From positions 310,001-374,000 of the forward strand of contig NZ_JAINVZ010000005.1 of assembly GCF_019890615.1 (NCBI RefSeq): 64,000 nucleotides of DNA, in the 5' to 3' direction. Numbering within the stretch: the first letter of the stretch is position 1; every line of letters begins with the position of its first letter. The DNA is from Streptantibioticus parmotrematis (GTDB lineage Bacteria > Actinomycetota > Actinomycetes > Streptomycetales > Streptomycetaceae). Of the stretch, positions 16,038-23,527 are shown piece after piece. The position numbers and the translations under genes are program-made. Below the pieces are notes generated by a model. It was not told the DNA's origin, did not search any database, and saw nothing but the letters and a program-made list of their open reading frames with translations.

Positions 16038-16470
16038 CATGTGCGACACCCCTGATGCCATGGCTCCGCGAGACGGGCCGCGCATTCGAGCATCAGGGCG
16101 TGGACGAAGGCCTGGGGAAGGTTGCCGCGCATCTGGCGCTGGGCGACGTCGTACTCCTCCGAGAACAGACCCGGCGGTCCGCAGGCGGCGCGGTTGCGCT
16201 CGAACCAGCGGTACGCGGACGTCTCGTGGCCCTGCTGGTGCTCGGCCAGGGCGGTGACGAAGCCGCAGAGCAGGAAGGCGCCCTTGGCCGCGCCCAGGTG
16301 CCGGTCGTCATGGCGGAAGCGGTAGGCGAAGTGATCGTCCGTCAGCTGCTCGGTGTAGGCGTGCAGGGTGGCGACGGTACGTGGGTCGTCGGCGGGCAGG
16401 GCGCCCCGGATCGGGGGCAGGAGGAGGGCCCCGTCCAGACCGGGGTCGTCGGGGTCGGCCGTCAGGCCTT
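16037..16470 (-). pseudogene. C-terminal remnant of a GH15 (glucoamylase/trehalase-like) enzyme
   Basis: About 140 residues match the end of actinobacterial glycoside hydrolase family 15 proteins: D-G-A-L-L-L-P-P-I-R-G, D-D-H-F-A-Y-R-F-R, K-G-A-F-L-L-C-G-F, then G-L-F-S-E-E-Y-D and N-L-P-Q-A-F-V-H-A-L. Intact family members are about 600 residues, so the N-terminal three quarters are missing. The frame stays open into the SDR gene upstream but loses similarity near 16470, exactly where the SDR gene ends. It looks like a deletion or rearrangement junction. Confidence 0.75.
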
Positions 16471-17253
16471 CAGCGCGTGGCCCGCGGCCAGCAGGGCGAC
16501 GCGCCGCGGGGCGAACTGCGCGGCGCGTGCCGACAGCCGGTTGCCGAGCCCGGCGACGACGCTGGGCGGGGTGCGGCGCCGTTCCAGCGCGCGACGGGTC
16601 GCCGTGACGACGGCGGCCGGGGTGGCGGCGCGCCCGACCATCGCGTCCCGCGTGCCGACGACGTCGAAGAACTCGGTCTCGACCGGCCCCGGCGACACCG
16701 CCAGCACCCGCAGGCCCGACGCCCGGGTCTCGTACGCCAGCGCCTCGGTCAGGCTCAGCACGAACGCCTTCGTGGCGCCGTACACGGCCATGGCGGGGGT
16801 GGGCTGGTAGGCGGCCGTGCTCGCCACCGTCACCAGCGCGCCCCGGCCGTCGGCGACGAGTTGCGGCAGGAAGGCACGCGAGACGTCGGCCACGGCGCAG
16901 GTGTTGAGCTGGATCATGCGCGCTATCTGCTCCGGGTCCTGCTCGGCGAACGCGCCGTGGCTGCCGAACCCGGCGTTGTTGATCAGCGTCTGGACCGTCA
17001 GGCCCCGGGCCCGCAGCTCCTCTCGCAGTGCCGCGCCCGCCCCGGGACGTGCCAGGTCCGCGGCGACCGGGGTGGCGGTGACGCCGTACGCCTTCTCCAG
17101 TGCGGCGGCCAGGGTCCGAAGCCGGTCGAGGCGGCGGGCGACGAGTACGACGTCCGCGCCGCGCTCGGCCCACTGCCGGGCGAACTCCGCGCCCAGACCG
17201 GCGCTGGCGCCGGTGATCAGCGCCGAGGTTCCCTGATAGGACATGGTGGGCAT
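16462..17253 (-). CDS. Short-chain dehydrogenase/reductase (classical SDR)
   Basis: 263 residues. The cofactor motif T-G-A-S-A-G-L-G is at about 14-21, N-N-A-G follows, and the catalytic triad is seen as Ser in T-V-A-S-T-A-A-Y and Tyr/Lys in Y-G-A-T-K. The C-terminal P-G-P-V-E-T-E-F motif is typical of the group acting on acyl or keto substrates. Start ATG 17251-17253 has GGAG about 9 nt upstream; ATG 17242-17244 is an alternative. Divergent from a TetR gene whose operator candidate lies between them. Confidence 0.87.
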   Translation of the reverse strand: MPTMSYQGTSALITGASAGLGAEFARQWAERGADVVLVARRLDRLRTLAAALEKAYGVTATPVAADLARPGAGAALREELRARGLTVQTLINNAGFGSHGAFAEQDPEQIARMIQLNTCAVADVSRAFLPQLVADGRGALVTVASTAAYQPTPAMAVYGATKAFVLSLTEALAYETRASGLRVLAVSPGPVETEFFDVVGTRDAMVGRAATPAAVVTATRRALERRRTPPSVVAGLGNRLSARAAQFAPRRVALLAAGHALKA

Positions 17254-17297
17254 GGGCGGTGGCTCCGCTTCCGTGGTCCGGGATGCCTGACACCGCC

Positions 17298-17319
17298 AAT
17301 GTAGGCACGTGACATCATT
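17298..17319. promoter_or_regulatory. Imperfect palindrome centred on CACGTG
   Basis: A 22-bp element with AATG and CATT ends and a central CACGTG; 16 of 22 positions are symmetric. It lies in the 98-bp gap between the divergent SDR and TetR genes and is a likely operator. A second partial palindrome, TTGT...ACAA, lies at 17318-17334. Confidence 0.5.
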
Positions 17320-17351
17320 GTAGTCAACCGACAACATCGAGGGAGGGGATC

Positions 17352-17948
17352 GTGGCCGAGGGCTCCTACCACCACGGCAACCTGAGGGCAGCGCTGCTGG
17401 AACGGGCGGAAGAGGTCCTGGCGCAGAGCGGTGTCGTCGGCCTGTCCCTGCGCGGACTGGCCCGCGACCTCGGAGTGAGCCACGCCGCGCCCACCCGCCA
17501 CTTCCGGGACCGCCAGGCCGTCCTCGACGCCCTGGTGATCAGCGGCTTCACCGACCTCAACGAGCGCATGCGCGCCGTGGCGGACGCCCCGGAGCCGGTG
17601 GAAGCGAGGCTGACGGAACTCGGCCGGGCCTACGTGCGGTTCGCCCTCGACAGGTCCGCGCTGCTGGAGCAGATGTTCGCCGCGAAGCACGAGGGGGAGC
17701 CGACGGAGGAACTGCGCGGACTCAGCCACGAGAGCCTGGAGACCGCGGCCCGCCTGATCGCCGAGGCGCAGCGCGACGGCGTCGTCGGCCCCGGGGACCC
17801 CGTCCGCCTCGCGCAGGTGGCGTTCTCCACCGTGCACGGACTGACCGTGCTCGCGGTGGGCGGCATGCTCGACGACACCCCGGTCGAGGAGGCCGCCGAA
17901 CTGGCCCTGGAGGTCCTCATGAACGGCCTTCGCGCCCAAAGGCGTTGA
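17352..17948 (+). CDS. TetR family transcriptional regulator
   Basis: 198 residues from GTG 17352. Opens with the Y-H-H-G-N-L-R-A-A-L-L signature of a common actinobacterial TetR subgroup. The HTH is at about 31-52 (L-S-L-R-G-L-A-R-D-L-G-V-S-H-A-A-P), and the C-terminal domain is of the TetR_C type with a hydrophobic ligand pocket. GGGAGG lies just upstream. Divergent from the SDR, its probable target. Confidence 0.88.
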   Translation: MAEGSYHHGNLRAALLERAEEVLAQSGVVGLSLRGLARDLGVSHAAPTRHFRDRQAVLDALVISGFTDLNERMRAVADAPEPVEARLTELGRAYVRFALDRSALLEQMFAAKHEGEPTEELRGLSHESLETAARLIAEAQRDGVVGPGDPVRLAQVAFSTVHGLTVLAVGGMLDDTPVEEAAELALEVLMNGLRAQRR

Positions 17949-17955
17949 CCATGCC

Positions 17956-17987
17956 GGTCCGGCACGTCTCAGGCGAGGTGCCGGACC
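17956..17987. terminator. 10-bp inverted repeat between convergent genes
   Basis: GGTCCGGCAC (17956-17965) and GTGCCGGACC (17978-17987), perfect arms with a 12-nt loop, follow the TetR stop and overlap the last codons of the convergent esterase. Likely bidirectional terminator. Confidence 0.6.
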
Positions 17988-19426
17988 CGTTCCGTCGACG
18001 TGGGCGCGTACGGTGGCCAGTCGTCGATGGAGCCGTTCGTGACGAACCGCGCGACGGCGCCGGCGAAGCGCAAGCCGAGGTCGCGTTCCGCGTCGCCGGG
18101 CCTGCCCAGCATCGGGCTGTCCGGGTACGCGTCGAAAGTGGTGAAGAGGAAGGGGAGTTCGGCGCAGTGGGTGGCGCCGAGGCCGTGGTCGTCCTGCGGC
18201 GGCCTGCGGTCGAACCGGTAGACGTACGTCACGTCGCCGCCCGACGCTTGATGGTCGGCGATTTCCATCGCGCCGTCGCGGAACATCTCGTCGGTCTCGA
18301 CCGCGGTGAGGATCCCGGCCGGTGTCGCCCCCGGCAGCCGGGCCGCGCACTCCTCGTACACGGCCGCGGCCCGGCCGCCGATCCTGCCGGTCAGGAGGTC
18401 GAGCGCCCCCGCGGTCGTGAGGCCCTGAATCCGTGGGTCGGCCCCGAAGAAGGCCGTGGCCTCGTCGCGGGTCGTGCCGATCAGCAGGTCTTTACCCACC
18501 AGGGCGCCGTCCGCGACCGCGCGCCGCAACGAGCGGGGCACACCGGGACCGCCCAGCACCGGATGCATCGGCGGTGCGATGTCCCCGGGGCGCGCGACCC
18601 GCGTCGAGAGGCGACCGTAGGCGGACAGCAACTGCTCAACGGGCAGCGCGCGCAACGCCGTTGCCGCCTCCGCGTCGGACACGCCCAGCAAACTCAGATA
18701 GGCGTCGGCCCTCTCGGCGGCCTCGCCCGGGTCCTGGGGTTCGAGCCCCCATGGTCCGCTCTGCAACAGCACCCGGTGGACGAGTCCCGTCGTGCGCGGA
18801 TCCACCGCCAGGGACAGGGCCGAGTACGCTCCGGCCGACTGCCCGCCGACCGTCACGCTCCCCGGGTCGCCCCCGAACGAGGCGATGGTCTCCCGCACCC
18901 AGCGCAGCGCGGCCGCCTGGTCCTGGGACCCCAGGTTCTCGGCGCCGAGTTGCGGCAGGTGCAGGTAACCCAGCGGTCCCAGGCGGTAGTTGGCGGTCAC
19001 CACGACCATGTCGCCCAACGCGGCGAGGCGGCCCCCGTCGTACCAGTCCCAGCCCCCGGAACCACTGGTGAAACCGCCGCCGTGGAACCAGACCAGCACC
19101 GGGCGGGGCACGCCGTCCTCCAGCGCGGCCCGCGGAGTCCACACGTTGACGGTCAGGCAGCCGTCCTCGTCCCAGTCCGGCACACGGGGCCCCATCACCC
19201 GCTCCAGGCGCGAGGCGGCCTGCGGCACGGCCGGTCCGGAACGCACCGCCTCGCGCACACCGGACCACACCGGGTGCGGCCGCGGTGGCGCGAAACGCAG
19301 GTCGCCGACGGGTGACGCGGCGTAGGGCACGCCACGGAAGGCGATCACCGGGCCTTCGGCGGCCCCTCGGACCCTGCCTCGGCCCGTGTCCACGACTTCG
19401 TCCGCGCGACCCGTCATCGCATCCAC
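17969..19426 (-). CDS. Type-B carboxylesterase/lipase
   Basis: 485 residues, the normal length for the carboxylesterase type-B family. The oxyanion loop is W-F-H-G-G-G-F near 103-109 and the nucleophile elbow G-Q-S-A-G is near 194-198. The catalytic His is in G-A-T-H-C-A-E-L-P-F-L-F near 420, and an acidic residue in T-R-D-E-A-T near 316 completes the triad. No signal peptide. It hydrolyses carboxylic esters; such enzymes often act on xenobiotics or deacylate natural products. ATG start 19424-19426 with AGAGGTGG upstream on the reverse strand. Confidence 0.88.
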   Translation of the reverse strand: MDAMTGRADEVVDTGRGRVRGAAEGPVIAFRGVPYAASPVGDLRFAPPRPHPVWSGVREAVRSGPAVPQAASRLERVMGPRVPDWDEDGCLTVNVWTPRAALEDGVPRPVLVWFHGGGFTSGSGGWDWYDGGRLAALGDMVVVTANYRLGPLGYLHLPQLGAENLGSQDQAAALRWVRETIASFGGDPGSVTVGGQSAGAYSALSLAVDPRTTGLVHRVLLQSGPWGLEPQDPGEAAERADAYLSLLGVSDAEAATALRALPVEQLLSAYGRLSTRVARPGDIAPPMHPVLGGPGVPRSLRRAVADGALVGKDLLIGTTRDEATAFFGADPRIQGLTTAGALDLLTGRIGGRAAAVYEECAARLPGATPAGILTAVETDEMFRDGAMEIADHQASGGDVTYVYRFDRRPPQDDHGLGATHCAELPFLFTTFDAYPDSPMLGRPGDAERDLGLRFAGAVARFVTNGSIDDWPPYAPTSTERVRHLA

Positions 19427-19601
19427 CTCTCTTGTCCCGTTGAAAAATACGCCGGTACCGTGACGCGACGGACAGCGGCATCACCCGCCGACCCGCCGTC
19501 CGGGGGCACGTTCCCACGACCCGCCCACCTGTGGGGCTGCCGCCGAGGGGATCACCCGTGCGAGGCTGGGTCCGCCGCGACCACGGAGGATGGGCCGACG
19601 C

Positions 19602-20540
19602 ATGGGTGAAGAGCGCGTGATCCACGGGTGCATGGGCCTCGGGGGCAGCTGGGACGACACGCCTTACGGCGCTGCGGACATCGCGGAGGCCGAGGCCGCC
19701 GTCGAAGCGGCGCTCGACAGCGGCATCACGGCCTTCGACCACGCCGACATCTACCGCAACGGCAAGGCGGAAGCGGTGTTCGGCGAAGTGCTCGCCCGGA
19801 CGCCCGGACTGCGGCAACGCGTCGTCCTCCAGACCAAGTGCGGGATCCGGCTTCCCGACGGCGAACGGCCTGGCCTGTACGACCTGCGCGGCGACACCAT
19901 CCTGCGGCGGGTGGCGGCAAGTCTCGACCGCCTGCGGACGGACTACGTGGACCTGCTGCTCCTGCACCGGCCCGACCCGCTGGCCGACCCCGAGGACGTC
20001 GCCCGCGCACTGACCTCGCTGCACCGCCAGAAGCTCGTGCGCGCATTCGGCGTCTCCAACATGAGTGGCCATCAGATCGCTTCGCTCCAGGCCTACTTGG
20101 ACTTCCCGCTGGTCGTCGACCAACTGGAGATGAGCCTCCACCGGAGGGACTGGGTCGAGGCGGGCGTGCTCGTGAACACACCGCAAGCGGCGTCCGTGGG
20201 ATTCCCCGCGGGGACGCTGGAACACTGCCGGGCCAACGGGATCCGTCTCCAGGCCTGGGGCGCCCTCGCCCAGGGCCGGTTCACCGGCCGGGAAGAGACC
20301 CCCACCGAGCGGGCCACGGCCCGGCTCGTCACGGCGCTGGCCGGGTCGAAGGGCACCACGCCGGAGACGATCCTGCTGTGGTGGCTCCAGAGGCACCCGG
20401 CGCGCATCGTCCCCGTCGTCGGCAGCGCCCGCCCCGAGCGCATCCGGGCCTGCGCCGACGCCGCGCGCCGGGAACCCGGGCTGAGCCACGAGGAGTGGTA
20501 CGAGCTCTGGGTCACCGCACGCGGCGCCGCACTGCCCTAG
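19602..20540 (+). CDS. Aldo/keto reductase (YdhF-like)
   Basis: 312 residues. Active-site signature F-D-H-A-D-I-Y-R-N-G at about 45-54 (Asp, Tyr), the Lys in Q-T-K-C-G and the His in L-L-L-L-H-R-P-D form the AKR catalytic tetrad. It is an NADPH-dependent reductase of carbonyls with unknown substrate. ATG 19602 is preferred over ATG 19590 because GGAGG abuts the earlier codon. It is tail to tail with a TetR gene; the two stop codons overlap. Confidence 0.85.
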   Translation: MGEERVIHGCMGLGGSWDDTPYGAADIAEAEAAVEAALDSGITAFDHADIYRNGKAEAVFGEVLARTPGLRQRVVLQTKCGIRLPDGERPGLYDLRGDTILRRVAASLDRLRTDYVDLLLLHRPDPLADPEDVARALTSLHRQKLVRAFGVSNMSGHQIASLQAYLDFPLVVDQLEMSLHRRDWVEAGVLVNTPQAASVGFPAGTLEHCRANGIRLQAWGALAQGRFTGREETPTERATARLVTALAGSKGTTPETILLWWLQRHPARIVPVVGSARPERIRACADAARREPGLSHEEWYELWVTARGAALP

Positions 20541-21139
20541 TCCCCGGAAGCGCTCGCGCGCGCCCTGCGCCGGGCCAGCGCGTCGAGCAGGTTGCCCACG
20601 AGCCGTTCGGCGTCGGCGTCGGAACTGAGCGGCCGGCCCAGCAGCGCGTGCACGTAGACGGGGGCGAGGATCATCTCCAGCACGTCCTGGACGTCGAGTT
20701 CGGGCGTGCCGCCGGCGGTCAGCATCGCTTCGATCTGCCGGACGCGCGGCTCGGCGTACGGGCGCAGCCCGTCGAGGCCGCCCTCGTGGGAACGCGCCGC
20801 GCCGACGAGGGCCCGGGCGAAGACGAGGTTGACGCCTTCGCCGAGGTCCGCCATGAGACGGCGCGTGTACGCCAGCATGTCGGCCCGCAGGTCCCCGGTG
20901 ACGGGCGGAGGCGAGCGGCGGCTCAGCTCCTCGAAGAGGGTGTCGAGGACGAGCCCCTCGGGATCGCGCCAGCGCCGGTAGATCGTCGCGGGGTGCACTC
21001 CGGACCGTTCGGCGACCTCGGCCACGGTGACCGTGCCGTCCGGGGAGGCGTCGAGCAGTGAGCGCACCGCCGCGTGGACCGCCTCGCGCGTCCTGGCGGA
21101 GCGCCCGCCCGGCCGGGTCGTCCCTGCTGCTTGCGTCAT
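20537..21139 (-). CDS. TetR family transcriptional regulator of the divergent monooxygenase
   Basis: 200 residues. The HTH is at about 38-59 (V-T-V-A-E-V-A-E-R-S-G-V-H-P-A-T-I-Y-R-R-W), followed by a TetR_C-type helical domain. Start ATG 21137-21139. Three operator-like palindromes with the same geometry lie between this gene and the FAD monooxygenase at 21277, so autorepression and control of the monooxygenase are likely. Confidence 0.88.
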   Translation of the reverse strand: MTQAAGTTRPGGRSARTREAVHAAVRSLLDASPDGTVTVAEVAERSGVHPATIYRRWRDPEGLVLDTLFEELSRRSPPPVTGDLRADMLAYTRRLMADLGEGVNLVFARALVGAARSHEGGLDGLRPYAEPRVRQIEAMLTAGGTPELDVQDVLEMILAPVYVHALLGRPLSSDADAERLVGNLLDALARRRARASASGD

Positions 21140-21157
21140 GCCCCCATGGTAGCCCTG

Positions 21158-21263
21158 TTATTGCGACACCCTCGCGTTAGTGTTGGCTGGAAATCGCCTA
21201 ATGCGAATGACTCGCGTTAGGCGCGGGGCTGGTGTACGTTCTAAAGCGAGACATTCGCATTAG
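21158..21263. promoter_or_regulatory. Three operators with identical N5 spacing
   Basis: The consensus is CTAAnGCGA-N5-TCGCnTTAG. Copies: 21158-21180 (left arm degraded), 21195-21223 (12-bp arms, one mismatch) and 21241-21263 (9-bp arms, one mismatch). Centres are about 40 and 43 bp apart, close to four helical turns. All lie in the 137-bp divergent promoter between the TetR and FAD monooxygenase genes. Confidence 0.8.
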
Positions 21264-21276
21264 AAGAGGAGAGACG

Positions 21277-22494
21277 ATGCCCCGGGTACTCGTGGTGGGT
21301 GGTGGGATCGCCGGCGACGCGGTCGCGCTCATGCTCGGACGCGCCGGATGGGAGGTCACCGTCGCGGAGATCGCGCCGCAGCTCCGTGGCGGAGGGCAGG
21401 CCGTGGACCTGCGCGGCGACTGCCGCGAGGTGCTCGCGAAGCTCGGCCTGCTCGACGAGGTCCTGTCCGTGCTTCTCTTCCAGCGTGGCGCGGCCTGGGT
21501 GGACCGCGACGGGCACCGGCTCGCGACGATGCCGGTGGAGGCGTTCAACGGCAACGGGTACGTCTCGAAGGAGGAGTTGCTGCGCTCCGACCTCGCCCGC
21601 GTCCTGCACGACGCGACGAACGCCCACGTCACGTACCTCTTCGGCGAGACCGTGGAGGAACTGGAGGACGCTCCGCACGGCGTGTCCGTGACGTTCCGCA
21701 ACGCACCGCCCGCGGAGTTCGACCTCGTCATCGGCGCGGACGGCGCGCACTCGCGGGTCCGGCGGCTGCGCTTCGGCCCGGAGGAGACCTTCCGGCGTCC
21801 CCTCGGGCTCGCCCACGCCTGGTTCACCCTGGAGGAGACGCCGAAGACCCCCGGGATCGACGGCTGGTTCCTCACCCACAACGCTCCCGGATCCCGTGCC
21901 GCGTCGGTACGCCCGGGTCACCGCGGCGAGCAGGAAGTGGGACTCACCTTCCCCGCCACGACCCTGCCGCCGCGGCAGGACCGCGAAGCCCAGTTCGCCC
22001 TGCTGGACCGGGTGTTCGCGGACCTGGGATGGCGTACGCCGGAGTTCCTCGACGCCGCACGCCGCGCCCCCGACTTCGCCCTCGACACCCTCGACCAGAT
22101 CCACGTCCCGAAGTGGCACGACGGCCGGGTCGTCCTGCTCGGCGACAGCGCCTGGTGCGCCAGTCCGCTCAGCGGCCTCGGCACCGCCCTGGCACTGCGC
22201 GGCGCCGAGGCGCTGGCCGATGCCATCGCCGACGCCGACGCGCTACGGATTCCGCACCGCCTCTCGGACGCGCTCACCGCGTTCGAGAGCGCGATGCGCC
22301 CGCGCGTCGACGCGGCGCAGCGGATGTTTCCCGGGCGCGTACGCCAGCACGCTCCGCGCACCGAACTCGGCATCCGCGCCGCCGCGTGGCTGATCCGCCA
22401 GGTGCAGAAGCCAGCGCTGGCGAAAGCCTTCGGCCGCCTGATGGGCGACCGCGGTCACTTGATGGACGACCGCGGTCACGCGCAATTGGCGTGA
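21277..22494 (+). CDS. FAD-dependent monooxygenase (PHBH/TetX-like class A)
   Basis: 405 residues from ATG 21277 behind GAGGAGAG. The FAD-binding motif is V-V-G-G-G-I-A-G-D-A-V at about 6-16. The D-G motif is D-L-V-I-G-A-D-G-A-H-S-R-V-R near 150-163. The G-D motif is V-V-L-L-G-D-S-A-W-C-A-S-P near 285. This is the NAD(P)H-dependent aromatic hydroxylase family, which also includes drug-inactivating TetX-like enzymes. A 21-bp in-frame duplication adds seven residues near the C-terminus. Control by the divergent TetR suggests an inducible detoxification unit. Confidence 0.88.
   Translation: MPRVLVVGGGIAGDAVALMLGRAGWEVTVAEIAPQLRGGGQAVDLRGDCREVLAKLGLLDEVLSVLLFQRGAAWVDRDGHRLATMPVEAFNGNGYVSKEELLRSDLARVLHDATNAHVTYLFGETVEELEDAPHGVSVTFRNAPPAEFDLVIGADGAHSRVRRLRFGPEETFRRPLGLAHAWFTLEETPKTPGIDGWFLTHNAPGSRAASVRPGHRGEQEVGLTFPATTLPPRQDREAQFALLDRVFADLGWRTPEFLDAARRAPDFALDTLDQIHVPKWHDGRVVLLGDSAWCASPLSGLGTALALRGAEALADAIADADALRIPHRLSDALTAFESAMRPRVDAAQRMFPGRVRQHAPRTELGIRAAAWLIRQVQKPALAKAFGRLMGDRGHLMDDRGHAQLA
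22440..22481 (+). repeat. 21-bp tandem duplication inside the monooxygenase C-terminus
   Basis: Copies 22440-22460 and 22461-22481 encode L-M-G-D-R-G-H and L-M-D-D-R-G-H in frame, ending 13 bp before the stop. Confidence 0.9.
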
Positions 22495-22913
22495 CGGCGA
22501 CGTGTGCCCGGCGAGACGGCCGCGGCGGGCCAGTTGAGTCACTCGATGGCGCACGGCAAGGTCGTCGGGGCGGACCGCAGCTCGCGTTCGAGCCCAGGGT
22601 GGCCGGTGCCCTGTACGTCCCGCCGCACGCCCGGGACGGCGGCGGCACGCCCACGGCCGTCGTCTACGACCCGGCGGACCCGGTCGACGCGATGGCCGAG
22701 GGGGCCCTGCGCTGGACCGTGGTCGACCTCGTCGCGAAGCGCGTCGTACCGTTCACCGTCGCCCTCGTCCCGCCGGCCGTCGGGGCGGCCGGGGCGCCGA
22801 GCCGGTACGGTGACCGGCGCGACGCCGTCCGCCGGGATCACACCGGCGGTGTACCTCCGAGGTATCACGCGGGTCAGCCTCAGGGCGCACCGCGAAATCC
22901 GTCCCCACGGTGA
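22491..22913 (+). CDS. Hypothetical protein, possibly decayed
   Basis: An open frame of 140 codons whose GTG overlaps the stop of the monooxygenase (GTGA). The middle (V-A-G-A-L-Y-V-P-P-H-A-R-D and T-A-V-V-Y-D-P-A-D-P) recalls DUF3592-type proteins. A hydrophobic helix follows (about 75-100), and the remaining sequence is Arg/Pro-rich. Start and end look poor, so this may be a remnant. I cannot assign a function. Confidence 0.35.
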   Translation: MTATCARRDGRGGPVESLDGARQGRRGGPQLAFEPRVAGALYVPPHARDGGGTPTAVVYDPADPVDAMAEGALRWTVVDLVAKRVVPFTVALVPPAVGAAGAPSRYGDRRDAVRRDHTGGVPPRYHAGQPQGAPRNPSPR

Positions 22914-22981
22914 CGGATCGCGGGCGGCGGGACGGAATGCTGGAAGCAGTCGTTCCCCCACCTCGCTTCCTGGAGATCCCC

Positions 22982-23440
22982 ATGCGGCGCATGCCCGTCC
23001 TGGCCGTCAGCGGTGCCGTCGCCCTGGCCGGTCTGTGCGTGGGAACCGGGCAGGCCCCGGCCCTGCTCCGGCTGCTCAGCCACGAGCACGAGGCCAGCTA
23101 CACCACCGGGGCCCAGGCCCTGCGACAGGACTCCGCGGACACCCCGCGATGGCTTCCCACCGACGCCCGCAACGTGCGCATCAAGTCCAAAGAGGCCCCC
23201 CAGCGCCCGCTCCACCTGGAGACCCGTCCCGCCCAGACCCTGATGCGGTTCGACCTCAGCGGTGGCCGCCTGCCCGCGACCTGCCGCCCCAACGCCCCGC
23301 ATGGGGCCCCCGACGCCCTGTCCGCGCGGTGGTGGCCCAAGTCCGAGGCGCGGCACGCCACTTACAGCTGCTCGGGCTGGCGGGTCGCCTTCGACGGCCA
23401 CACCGGCTACGCGTGGCACCCCAAGTCCGACGCGGCCTGA
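22982..23440 (+). CDS. Secreted or membrane-anchored conserved hypothetical protein
   Basis: 152 residues from ATG 22982, chosen because a typical signal sequence starts there (M-R-R-M, then a hydrophobic core V-L-A-V-S-G-A-V-A-L-A-G-L) and GGAGAT lies upstream. The mature part contains R-W-L-P-T-D-A-R-N-V-R-I-K and W-W-P with two Cys (C-R-P and Y-S-C-S-G-W) that could form a disulfide. Similar proteins are, to my recollection, widespread in Streptomyces without known function. Confidence 0.7.
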   Translation: MRRMPVLAVSGAVALAGLCVGTGQAPALLRLLSHEHEASYTTGAQALRQDSADTPRWLPTDARNVRIKSKEAPQRPLHLETRPAQTLMRFDLSGGRLPATCRPNAPHGAPDALSARWWPKSEARHATYSCSGWRVAFDGHTGYAWHPKSDAA

Positions 23441-23478
23441 GCGCATCCCTCTCCCGAACCGGTGGCGCGCGATTCCGG

Positions 23479-23504
23479 CCTGAGCGAGCAGCCTGAGCGA
23501 GCGG
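23479..23504. repeat. 13-bp tandem repeat
   Basis: Two near-identical 13-bp units (23479-23491 and 23492-23504) between the stops of two convergent genes. Confidence 0.6.
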
Positions 23505-23527
23505 CTTGAACGACCGGCGGTCGCGGG

